From Apostichopus japonicus (taxonomy: Eukaryota > Echinodermata > Holothuroidea > Aspidochirotida > Stichopodidae): DNA of 64,000 bases. Below the pieces are notes generated by a model that saw only the letters and a program-made list of their open reading frames with translations, was not told where the DNA came from and searched no databases. The position numbers and the translations under genes were made by a program. The stretch is from contig NC_092582.1 in NCBI RefSeq assembly GCF_037975245.1, forward strand, positions 14,672,077 to 14,736,076. Direction: 5' to 3'. Positions 54,501 through 63,000 of the stretch are shown here, in pieces (position 1 is the stretch's first letter; the number at the start of each line of letters is the position of its first letter).

Positions 54501-57500
54501 ATAAAAATTCAAACATTTTTTTCTTTGCCCTTTTTCTACCCCCAAAATACTAGTTTTTTGACATTAATTGACCTTTGGTGACCTCGGATCACATGACCGG
54601 TAAGTTTGAAAATATTCCCCTATACCATTTGCAACTTGTCCAAAAATATCAACCATATCACACCTTGGAACTGGGAGTTGTTGCATTAAATGTGTGAAAA
54701 TTAACTTTGACCTCGTATAACTTCGCACACGAAGGTCACACGGGTGTCAACCAATTGACATTTTTGATCGGAAGGTACCTTTGATATCCAAATCTAGCAT
54801 CAAAACCAAACATTTTCTTTTTTGCTCGTTTCCTCCCAAAATAAGCACATTTTTTCTAATGTGACCTTTGACCTTTTGACCTTGGTTTCAGATGTAGTTT
54901 AATCTCCTGATTCCAAAAAACAAAACGAAAAGTCTGTACAACCATCCTAACTCCGACCGAAAAACTTTGACCCCATATAACTTCGCACATAAAGGTCACA
55001 CGGGGTCAACCTATTGACATTTATGATCAGAAGGTACCTTTGACATCTGAAAATAGCATCGAAACTGTAAAAATCCCCAAAACACGAAAAGGTCACCAGA
55101 GGTCAAATTGAGGTCAAAGGTCACCCAGATGCGGGTCGACAATTGGATTACATTGAGGCAACTCCCAACCCTAACAGACATTTCGTTCTCAAGTTATCGC
55201 AAAAATACTAGTTTTTTATCATTAATTGACCTTTGGTGACCTCGGATCACATGACCGTTAAGTTTGAAAATGCTCCCCTAACCAGTTCACAACTTGTCCC
55301 AAAATATCAATCTTGTCGCACATTGGCACTGGGAGTTATTGCAGTTTTAATATTTTCGGTTTTTGGACCATAACTGACCTTTGGTGACCTTTGTGGGCAC
55401 CAAAAACAATAGGGCACACCTTCTCCATATGGCGGATCTATAGTCCAAGTTTGGCCTCAATCCAACATTCCCTTATTGAGATAGAGCGTACCCAAGCAAG
55501 TGTCACAGACACACACACGCACATACACACATACATACATACATACACACACACGCCAACCTGACTGCATAGGTTCCTTTTGCTAAAGCAAGGAACCAAA
55601 AATTGCACTCGCAGGTGAAAACACACATCCTGATAGCACTGATATGAATTTTTTTCAAATTTTTGAGGTAGTATTATTTTAATTGGCAACTGCAGAGTTG
55701 GCTGACACTATAATGGCCAATGAGATGAAAACACCTTTCCCTTTCTTTACAATGTACAAGTTGATTGATTCACTAAAGAAAATAATACTTTGGATAAAAA
55801 AAGGAGAAAAATAGCTTTAAAATGGAGCAATGGTATTCAGAGTACACTGACAGCTAAGCTAACATTCTAATTGTATCACAATTTAAGAACAAATAAACAA
55901 CATTTTCAAAAGAAAAAAATAAAAGAGTCCGAACAACAATACCACATCACAGACCACCTACAGTGATCCATTCACAGGAATAATGAAGGGGTTTATCTCG
56001 CCAAAATAAATCAGCTTGAAAAAGACCATTTCTGGAGCTAGGTGCAAATTATTCAAAAAGGGAATTTCTTCTGGCAACATGGAATACTTTTGTAAGCTAA
56101 AGCAACAAAATTCCAAATTTATCACCTTTCAAGGACAAATTCAAAAACAAGATGTTAACAGGAGTGAGGAAGCTTTTTAAAAGTATTTGCCATGATGGCA
56201 TCACTGACCACTTGCAGTAATTCTATTGCTGGTCTGATGGAGGGATTATTTTGCATACAGTCACCCTCTAACAGCCATATGCAAGTGATGATAAAAAAAA
56301 ATCTAGATGTCCTTCTGTACAACCTCAGAGATACTCTTGGTTGTTTGACAAAAGTGTTTTCATCTTAGACAAACACGTCAACAAATTTTACCATGCTACA
56401 CCAATAATGAGCTATTGTATATCACCTACACCTGTCCTCCCTCTCCTACTGCACTCTTGAATCAACGTGTCTTAACCCGACCATAAAGCTACCAAAGAAC
56501 TCACTAGACATTCGTTCTCGATGCACACTCCCGATCCCGATCTAGTTACGCAGTGGGTTCCATCTGGAACCTCCTGGGTTACAATTTTCCACGATATGGC
56601 CTGGTTGCTATAGCAACCTAGCCAGCAAGGATTTATTGCAGGATCTGTCAAAAGTAGGGGGAAAAAAACAGCAGAATAATTTGAGTCTTTTCATATTTAT
56701 AGGTTGACAACTTAATTCTGGATTAAAATATCAAGTATTTAATTAAATCGGTTTCTGAAAAGAAAAGATGGTACACTCATTTAAGTTCAGCACAAATCCC
56801 ATATATACCACAAAAAAAGAATTCTTAGGTGGCAAGAAGCAACCGTAGGAATGAAAGAGAGAATTGGTTTCAACGTGTAAACAAAGAGCATGCTTAGAAA
56901 ACGGAACTTTTGACAGATCACTCGTCCATTAAGAAAACATCTTCAGTGCGGATAATCGTAATACTGATGTGATTAAGGAAAGTTGATGTCCTCACCATCT
57001 GGATAATAAAGTGGTTTCCATGTCATTTCTGCAGTTGACAATTGGCTGCATTCTTCTTTCCTGAAATCAGAAAAGGTTCCCTGAGGGCAGTCCTGAAAGA
57101 AAACAAGAAGAGGAGCCACTCAGCTTTAAAAATAACCCTGCACTCTGCATTGAATTGAGTCACAACCTTGTCATACTATTCTTGATTATTTAAAAGTTGT
57201 AATGACAAGTTAACTGATCGCAAAACTATAACTAGTAAAGTCCACCCAGATTTCAAAGAGAAAGATAGTGCTAGGCTGTACAGGCTTTCAAATTTGGCAA
57301 TGAAACAATAGAATGTTTCATTAATTTGTGTGACACAAAATGCTTTGCCTCAGATCAAATGGAAACCTCAAAATTTCCCCCAGTTTGGATTTGTACGAGT
57401 GATGAACTAACACATGCCTAGAGTACACAATATCCTTTTTAGCACTGTTCAATCTCAGCCACCAGTCTACAACAGTGTTAGAATGTGAAAGGAGGGCCAT

Positions 57501-60079
57501 TGACCGGTAGAAACCGATCACTGAGGGTGCACAGTACTATAAAGGTTACCAGAGCATCCTTGGATGGCATTCAACACAATTTGTCCCTGGCAAATGTTTA
57601 ATGTATAAAAAGTGCTATTTTGTTGGCCATAAAAGTCTCTTTTTTTTTGGGGGGGGGGAGGGGGAGGAGTGATATTTATGTTAGATCAGAGGAACTATAG
57701 ATTGACTTATAAATTAAAATAACATGAGACAATCCCCATAGACTATGTCTGTATTTTAACCTTTTTCTCAGCCAAAATGGTTTCTCTCTTCTCTCGTTTT
57801 GCACAATGTTATCAAAACCTTTTTCCAAAATGCTTCTGAGCATTGGATAAAACTATTTCCGGGGTTATCCAAAATCATGATCAAGCAACGAAAACCACCA
57901 GACTGTCACGAATCTGACAGTAGCCTGTTAAACTGTGTCATACATGATCAATCAAAGAGCGCAGGATAGAGACAACATTAATATCCACCGCCCTCATTGA
58001 TACAACCCTTACCTGCTGCTTGCACAGTTTGATTTGCTTTGCTTCTCCCAAGCAGTCTTCATCCGGAAGCAACTCATTGCTAAGAAGAGAAAGAGAAAAG
58101 ACATAACAAACAGACGAAAAGAATGTCAGGAGATTTTCACCGTCACACACACGCAGCACGTAATGAAAGGTAAATAATGTCAGCATCATGTGAGGTTTTC
58201 TTGGTACTGTATTAAACACCATTGCAGCAATTCTCATCAGTAGAAAGGTTAACTGTCTGCATAAAAAGTGCACAACCGAGACCAACTGACAAAGCTACCA
58301 ACATTTTGCCAAGCTTGCATATAGTGAAGAGTAAATAAATTACAGATAGGGTGAAACTTCTATGTCTCTCTTCTAAAGCTAAATGGCTAATCTTGCTAAC
58401 TATGGAATTCATTTGCAAGTTAAATTCTGACACTGACAAGATGCAAATGAAATTGAGGCATTGGTTATGGTGGACTTTTCTCTTCTGGAAAAATTGGAAC
58501 ATAAAGCATTTACTGTGCAGGCTTCTTAGTATGGTTGGCCCAATTAAAAATACAAACCCCCCTCCCCCCGACACGTCCCCCACCCCCCAAAAAAAAAAAA
58601 AAAATAAACAATTGAAAGTTGCAAAGAAAACCAACATACTGAACTGAAGCTAGTAGCTTAAGATATGCTTGTACTCATTAGTTGCAATAGTAATTACTAA
58701 TAATTGGTGTAAAAATGCTGAAAACTAATGTAGTAATGTTTTCATAGAATATCCCTGCTGGATAATGTTGTGTACCAGCTGAGTGATAACCATCTCTCAT
58801 TTGGTAGATAACGGTTGTAGTATATGAAGACCAAAGCTTAGTATGGTACCATTTTCCATTTTTCTTTGGGGGTGGTATGGTACCATTTTCCATTTTTCTT
58901 TGGGGGTGGGGTGAAGGAATACTGTGGGGGATTAAATCATTGTTGGCTAGCTATATAATCAAAATCACCATTAGTCATAATATTCTGATATGTTATTAGA
59001 AGACAGTCCCCCCCCCCACCCCAACTTGAAAAAAAAGCCCAAGGTGAACTAATTAAATAATGAACTGTCACCAAAATTTTACCTGATTTTATGAAAACAT
59101 TCTCGCTTTCTGTCTTGAATACCTGATCCACAGGTACGACTACATGAGCTCCACACTCCATAATCTGACCATCTGCTTGGAAGTACAACCTGGGGAAAGC
59201 AAAATAAAGAGAAGAAGAGGCTAATGGTCAAAATTAAAAGAAAGATTGGACATGTACAGTATCTTAAATTTGTATAAACTTTTACTCTCCTTACTCCTTA
59301 CAAGTAAAATTGTGTGTAATAATAAGAGACCAACGTCTTTGTGCTAACTATGATTGGCTCCCCATGAGTAGCACATCTGTCCAGTTCTCACTTGATGTTG
59401 AAGTTTTGCAACCACCTCACTCATCTTCCAAATTCAATCCTGCAGCAAACGTTACAGAGAAACCCAGCGATGTTTTCTTATTTCTATATGATCATTAAAT
59501 CCAATTCATACCAGGACAATGGCCTACACTGCAGTAGGCTTAGGTAGACATGTTCTTGTTACTAACCTCAGCATTAATTACAGTCGGCATATATAACGGA
59601 CCAGGCGTACGTTAGGCCTAACTTTGGCCTACTTTGATACCTAGCCTGGCCTAGTTGCGCGAACATAAAGATTTGCGTACAATAATATCAAGAAAATTGG
59701 ACTAGGCTACAATAACATAGCTAGATATTGTGTAACATTTAGCATTCCTGCTCAACTGTTATCACCTATTAGCAGCCAAGCCACTACAGTTTTAGTTGAA
59801 GCTACTGTCGTTTCAATTCCAGATACCGAGGTATTTTATTTGTAGATGTAAGCGCACAATCTGCAGGCAGACATTTGTTTACATCATACATTGCGCAATC
59901 ATGATCAAGGCTAGGGCTTTGTTATCAAAGTAACTTAGACGTACAATTATAATTATTGCCTCAACTGGCTTGAAATCAAGAAACATCAGCCCGGCTTTCG
60001 TGGTCAGACAGTTCACTCATAGTTTTGCTTTACTCACCAATATGAAAGCACTTTTAAGGCTATACAGTTTGAATGCCAT
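40690..60079 (-). CDS. Secreted ADAMTS-like / papilin-family matrix protein, complete, 17 coding exons
   Basis: The assembled coding exons (minus strand, 5' to 3') are 60079-60038, 59189-59083, 58079-58013, 57092-56996, 56644-56505, 52529-52406, 51832-51752, 51015-50828, 50366-49019, 47848-47138, 46501-46375, 45897-45690, 45040-44879, 44343-44179, 43573-43358, 42420-42279 and 40793-40690. All introns are GT..AG, every junction keeps phase, and the total is 4029 nt (1342 residues plus stop). Domains by residue: signal peptide 1-19; TSP1 21-72; ADAMTS cysteine-rich about 73-190; spacer about 193-300; Ser/Thr-rich acidic mucin-like linker about 300-945; six TSP1 repeats about 950-1307; PLAC 1309-1342. 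The signal peptide runs straight into TSP1 with no metalloprotease or disintegrin domain, so this is ADAMTSL-type. Seven TSP1 repeats plus PLAC resemble the ADAMTSL4/ADAMTSL6 (THSD4) branch. Relatives bind fibrillin and other matrix components; the specific partner here is unknown. The roughly 640-residue linker is unusually long. Confidence 0.88.
42279..42420 (-). CDS. ADAMTSL-like exon 16: TSP1-7
   Basis: Begins [16 protein letters not shown] and ends [10 protein letters not shown] plus one base at donor AAG|GTAAGT. Acceptor TTTGTAG. Confidence 0.9.
42500..42546. repeat. (AT)n/(AG)n compound microsatellite
   Basis: TATA repeats followed by about eight GA units, about 80 bp upstream of exon 16 in the intron. 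Confidence 0.9.
42973..43334. mobile_element. CAGGG-type MITE, copy 2, in intron 15 of the ADAMTSL-like gene
   Basis: Begins CAGGGATGTGCCCA and ends TGGGCACATCCCTG. It is flanked by a perfect 6-bp direct repeat AATATG (42967-42972 and 43335-43340). It is the inverted relative of 9120-9585: its left part holds three CCGCCCAGCACT blocks equivalent to the right end of copy 1. It lies 23 bp from the exon 15 donor. No coding capacity. Confidence 0.78.
43358..43573 (-). CDS. ADAMTSL-like exon 15: TSP1-6 and start of TSP1-7
   Basis: Begins [17 protein letters not shown] and ends WYTTKWSE at donor GAG|GTATTT. The donor is weaker than its neighbours. It forms one end of a perfect inverted repeat (43340-43357), and a MITE starts 23 bp into the intron. 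Confidence 0.88.
44179..44343 (-). CDS. ADAMTSL-like exon 14: TSP1-5 and start of TSP1-6
   Basis: Begins [14 protein letters not shown] and ends WIAQTWNQ at donor CAG|GTAATT. Phase 0 at both ends. Confidence 0.9.
44879..45040 (-). CDS. ADAMTSL-like exon 13: TSP1-4 and start of TSP1-5
   Basis: Begins [16 protein letters not shown] and ends WGTSQWPT at donor ACT|GTAAGT. Phase 0 at both ends, the usual intron position before the first repeat cysteine. Confidence 0.9.
45690..45897 (-). CDS. ADAMTSL-like exon 12: TSP1-3 and start of TSP1-4
   Basis: Encodes [16 protein letters not shown] (TSP1-3) and ends EWRVGDWSS at the donor TCG|GTGAGT, so TSP1-4 is split at its first CS. A Thr/Ser-poor, cysteine-complete repeat. 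Confidence 0.9.
46375..46501 (-). CDS. ADAMTSL-like exon 11: TSP1-2
   Basis: Completes the Gly split and encodes [10 protein letters not shown], then LCNPQTKPE and TCVNERCEA, the cysteine spacing of a TSP1 repeat. Donor CTAG|GTAGGT, phase 2 out. Confidence 0.87.
47138..47848 (-). CDS. ADAMTSL-like exon 10: Thr-rich mucin segment and start of TSP1-2
   Basis: Encodes a Thr-rich stretch (runs such as [18 protein letters not shown]) and ends [17 protein letters not shown], the opening of the second TSP1 repeat. Acceptor TTTCTAAAG, donor GTGAGT; phase 1 in and out. Confidence 0.87.
47849..49018 (-). other. Intron 9 of the ADAMTSL-like gene
   Basis: AT-rich intron bounded by GTAAGA and TTTCTAAAG; nothing else recognisable inside. 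Confidence 0.7.
49019..50366 (-). CDS. ADAMTSL-like exon 9: end of spacer and mucin-like linker
   Basis: A 1348-nt exon. It opens with [18 protein letters not shown], the last spacer strand, then gives more than 400 residues rich in Ser, Thr, Glu and Asp with no cysteine pattern. This is an extended, probably O-glycosylated linker. Acceptor TGATAG, donor GCAG|GTAAGA, phase 1 out. Confidence 0.88.
50828..51015 (-). CDS. ADAMTSL-like exon 8: spacer domain, middle
   Basis: Completes NYLAL and encodes [11 protein letters not shown], then a glycine/tyrosine-containing segment ending [10 protein letters not shown], as in ADAMTS spacers (Y.ING.W.I and GP..E.V.V). One N-glycosylation sequon (NET). 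Phase 0 out. Confidence 0.9.
51230..51392 (-). mobile_element. tRNA-derived SINE in intron 7
   Basis: On the minus strand the head GCGTCCATAGCCTAGTGGTT holds an A box (51385-51367), followed by an anticodon-like stem (TCCGC/GCGGG) with loop ATATAAA, and a B box GTTCGAATCC (51341-51332). The 3' end of the tRNA part (TGGTCGAGGC) does not pair with the 5' end, and a non-tRNA body and AT-rich tail follow, so it is a SINE and not a tRNA gene. Confidence 0.65.
51752..51832 (-). CDS. ADAMTSL-like exon 7: spacer domain, start
   Basis: Encodes [20 protein letters not shown] and then NYL, the IP.GA..V.V.E....NYLAL pattern of ADAMTS spacer domains. Acceptor TTTCACAG, donor TTG|GTAAGA. Confidence 0.9.
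52406..52529 (-). CDS. ADAMTSL-like exon 6: end of cysteine-rich domain
   Basis: Encodes [20 protein letters not shown] followed by EGDETSC, the hallmark GCDG..S...D.CGVC.GD...C motif of ADAMTS and ADAMTSL proteins. Phase 0 in, phase 1 out. Confidence 0.93.
53736..53769 (+). promoter_or_regulatory. AGGTCA half-site array DR4-DR5-DR1, unit 1
   Basis: AGGTCA (53736), 4-nt spacer, AGGTCA (53746), 5-nt spacer, AGGTCA (53757), 1-nt spacer, GGGTCA (53764). The spacings match DR4, DR5 and DR1 nuclear-receptor elements. Binding is inference only. Confidence 0.4.
54135..54168 (+). promoter_or_regulatory. AGGTCA half-site array DR4-DR5-DR1, unit 2
   Basis: Same order and spacing as unit 1 at 54135, 54145, 54156 and 54163, ending GGGTCA. 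Confidence 0.4.
55090..55123 (+). promoter_or_regulatory. AGGTCA half-site array DR4-DR5-DR1, unit 3
   Basis: Half-sites at 55090, 55100, 55111 and 55118. Here the last pair is a perfect AGGTCAAAGGTCA, the consensus DR1 element. Confidence 0.42.
55506..55553. repeat. (CA)n / (CATA)n microsatellite
   Basis: CA dinucleotides and CATA tetranucleotides at the right end of the tandem array. Confidence 0.9.
56505..56644 (-). CDS. ADAMTSL-like exon 5: cysteine-rich domain
   Basis: Encodes a segment with [15 protein letters not shown] and GVCIENECL, matching the DGT.C...VCI...C pattern of the ADAMTS cysteine-rich domain. Donor CTA|GTGAGT, phase 0 out. The following intron is nearly 4 kb and carries the tandem repeat array. 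Confidence 0.88.
56996..57092 (-). CDS. ADAMTSL-like exon 4: start of cysteine-rich domain
   Basis: Encodes [18 protein letters not shown], the typical CP..FR..QC-type opening of the ADAMTS cysteine-rich module that follows TSP1-1. Acceptor CTTTCAG, donor GTGAGG, phase 1 out. Confidence 0.88.
58013..58079 (-). CDS. ADAMTSL-like exon 3: end of first TSP1 repeat
   Basis: Completes the Ser split with exon 2 and encodes [20 protein letters not shown] then QQ, supplying the last cysteines of TSP1-1. Acceptor CTTCTTAG, donor CAG|GTAAGG. Confidence 0.85.
58841..58908. repeat. 34-bp exact tandem duplication
   Basis: Two identical units beginning GTATGGTACCATTTTCCATT (58841-58874 and 58875-58908) inside intron 2. 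Being exact, it is a young duplication or an assembly effect. Confidence 0.85.
59083..59189 (-). CDS. ADAMTSL-like exon 2: first TSP1 repeat, start
   Basis: Encodes VVLPSR then [17 protein letters not shown], the Trp/Cys signature of a TSP1 repeat. Acceptor CCCCAG, donor GTAAAA; phase 0 in, phase 2 out. Confidence 0.88.
60038..60079 (-). CDS. ADAMTSL-like exon 1: start and signal peptide
   Basis: ATG at 60079 begins [14 protein letters not shown] and ends at a strong donor (TTG|GTGAGT). Joined in phase 0 to exon 2 it gives [19 protein letters not shown], a convincing signal peptide. An in-frame TAA lies upstream. The bases before the ATG (ACTCACAG) could also be an acceptor, so a 5'UTR exon further upstream is possible. 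Confidence 0.7.
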
Positions 60080-63000
60080 CTGTGAGTACAGATATTAAAA
60101 TTTGCAGAAATTTTGGCAATTATCACCCTGCAGGCATGCATTACCATGACGTTTGCAGCATATGCATCAAAACAACCAAGGCGGATCCGTGTAGAACCTC
60201 CTTGGCACAACCTTGCGTGGAGGCCTTACTTTATAACATAAATATGTCTTGGAACTCACCATTGCGCGTCAAAAATTTAACCATGTTTTATCCTGGATGA
60301 GAACCCCCGTACCCCATACCTTTGGAGTCGGATTCAACTCCATCATGAAGGACCACACTCACACTTTTATTAAATCCTGAATCAGCCCCTGCTTAAACTT
60401 TAGCAGAGATTAATATGTTGTCGCCAAACAGAAACTTGTAAAGCACCCGTACGGAGCCAATCCGAACGTCGTTATTATAGAAATTATCATAAACTTTCGA
60501 CCTTGAGTAGTCATGAGAAGGTCACTGTGACAAAAATACTAAAGCAAGCCCGCCCACACCATCCCGTTTCAGTAACACCAACCTCCCCCTCGCCCCCCCC
60601 CCCCCCTAACCGCAATGATTGCAAATTTCGACATAGTATTTGTGGATGCGCTGAAGGGGATCAGTGACTTTACTTACTAAGTGTAATTTTGTTTACTTTC
60701 CCAGACTTTTCTTGAATATCCATACTCAAATTTTAATATGCCAGTCGTTGACATATTTTAGTATGGACACCCGAATTAATTAGGAACAAGCGATTTAACG
60801 TTTTAGCATATGTTTGAAATATCCAAAGTTATGATATTAGCTAATAAACCTCTTATAATTCATATCATTATTCACATAACCGATCACTGTTACCGTGGCT
60901 GCCATATACAGGGCTATATCTTATTCAATTGAAAATAATATATACTATCGGAAGAAAACTTTCAAAGAAGTATATCTTGGCGTGGAGGGAGGGGATGTCA
61001 CACAAGTTTCACATGATCCAAGCCTTCCGCAGAGCAATTCAACGGGAACGTTTTGGACTACACCGATTCTTTTCATAGTCACGCCCTTCTCGCTCACACC
61101 CATTGTATGATTCATATCGCACCTATACATTACTTCTCTCATAGTGTGGGGATCCCCTTGCATTACAAGAATCCAGGCGTGGATTCAGGTGGCTGTACAT
61201 GTACGCCCACCTCCCCCCCCCCCCTTCACCACCTCCATGTTTCAACCTCAAGCAATGATTAACACAACCTTGCATTTAGTCATTTTGGAGGGTGTTACCA
61301 GATGCCCTACCTGGGGAATCGGTAGTGGAGCCGGTTCCCTCTAAATATCCCCTCTACGTACTATACCCCCACCCCACCTAATATTGATCTCTCCCCTCTA
61401 GAAGATGGTCTCTTGAATTGCATTCGTCTAAATTTTTAAATTCATTAATCTTTTAGTAAAGCAATCTCTTCTCAGTCATTGACGTAACTGGGTTAGAGGG
61501 TGGGGGGGGGGGCTTGGGGGTTGAATGGGAAACAAACCGATATACCATTACCTCTCAAACTTGCACTGATTATATGTTTCTTTAGCATGGCTGCAATCAG
61601 ACCTTTTGAACTAGACTACAGCTCATCATGCAATGTAGTCACCGGGTGAATCTGATAGTCGCCGGTACTCGGTTCCGAATTCACTACCTGGCGGTGAACA
61701 TCACACTACAAGACAGTCCTAACTTGCACCATAAATGTGTTTTCCATAATGTTTAACAAGTTCACAAGGACATGCTATTGTCAAATGACAGATGACATAT
61801 GACGGGATGCAATTATATGGAACGCCAAAATAATTCACCAGATATTTATGACGTTCTGAAAGATATATATGTCCAATTTCTTAACGACAGAGTACCATTT
61901 TGTAAACTGATATTTCAATTGGACATGCAGGCAAAACCAGTTTCCATGGAAACTATCTGATACGTTCCCCAACCAGACCCACGTTTTGACCCGACGTATA
62001 GATAAGGGTGTCGCATATGTTTGCGTATATATATGTGAGATTCAGTTTTAACACAGCATGCTGGTTGACTGTGCATAGTAAACTACATTGCTTAATGCCC
62101 TGAACACAGTTGTATATATCACGCTTTAAGAAAGCTGACATACAGTACAATCAAGTAGCGAAGCACAATCAGCCGTTATAAGAAACCCAGGCTTCTCCTA
62201 TTCATTCTAAATCGTAAAAGAACATATTGTGACAGCCCCTGCCCTGCCCCTGCCCGGCCCTACGTTCAGAAGAATGTCATGTTACTAAATAAACACAGGG
62301 GGTTGGGCTACCCCTACCCCTCACACGCCACCCACCCTCAATCCCAGTCTGCATCGCAACCACGAGTGCCTATAGCTACATACATGTAACACACCCAACG
62401 CGAGAGCATATTGGATTGTTTTTTTGAGGCGGAGTTCATGTATATATCCTACCTGTCTTTAAATTCCAAATTGCAACTGTTACTATCGGCTTGCCTTCCT
62501 TTGTGAAGGAATAATATTTCAAGGTATGATAAGTTTCGGGTTTGGAGATATTATTTTAGCCTGAAAAGTTCACGGTTTGATCCTAGTTGTCATAAATCCC
62601 GCGGTACAAATTGGCCCCTGTGATGAAAGCGGGACAATTCACGACGACCCTGTAGGGTTACAAGCGAGTATGTCATCGTAAAAATATTGATTAACAAGGC
62701 ATATCTTGTCAGAACCACTGAGTTGTTGTTCCGTAGGTTGGATTTCTCTAAATACACGTTTCGAGTGAGAAAACAAAATGAATCTCAGCTGATTTGAGTA
62801 CAACAAAAAACGTGTTCTTACAATGGAAAAAAAATGGCAAAACAAAAAGGAGGGGTCGGAGGGAGAAGGATGGTAAGTGCATTGAAATATGGGTATAATT
62901 CAGGTAATTAAAAAAACATGACGTAAATCACGTTCTGATGGTTAGGTTTCCTAAATGATGTAACACATCAACTTATATATCCTCAAAGATGCTAGAATGA

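Larger units (their letters stand above)
53095..55580. repeat. Tandem repeat array, about 400-bp unit, in intron 5
   Basis: The landmark TGACCTTTGGTGACCT, exact or nearly so, recurs at 53473, 53872, 54273, 54569, 55227 and 55367, and a degenerate form at 54857. Spacings are 399, 401 and 296 bp and then more variable, so there are about six full or partial units, some with internal deletions. Shared blocks include GATCACATGACCGTTAAG, ATTCCCCTATACCAT, CACTGGGAGTTATTGCA, TTAACTTTGACCTC and ACCCAGATGCGGGTCGAC. Every unit is rich in TGACCT/AGGTCA hexamers. The right edge turns into the CACCAAAAACAATAGG block and a CA repeat. Confidence 0.85.

Noticed and set aside
60239-60286. Alternative first exon of the ADAMTSL-like gene (ATG at about 60283, donor GTGAGT)
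   Set aside because: It begins MVKFLTRN with no signal peptide and would join exon 2 out of phase; 60079-60038 fits both signal peptide and phase.
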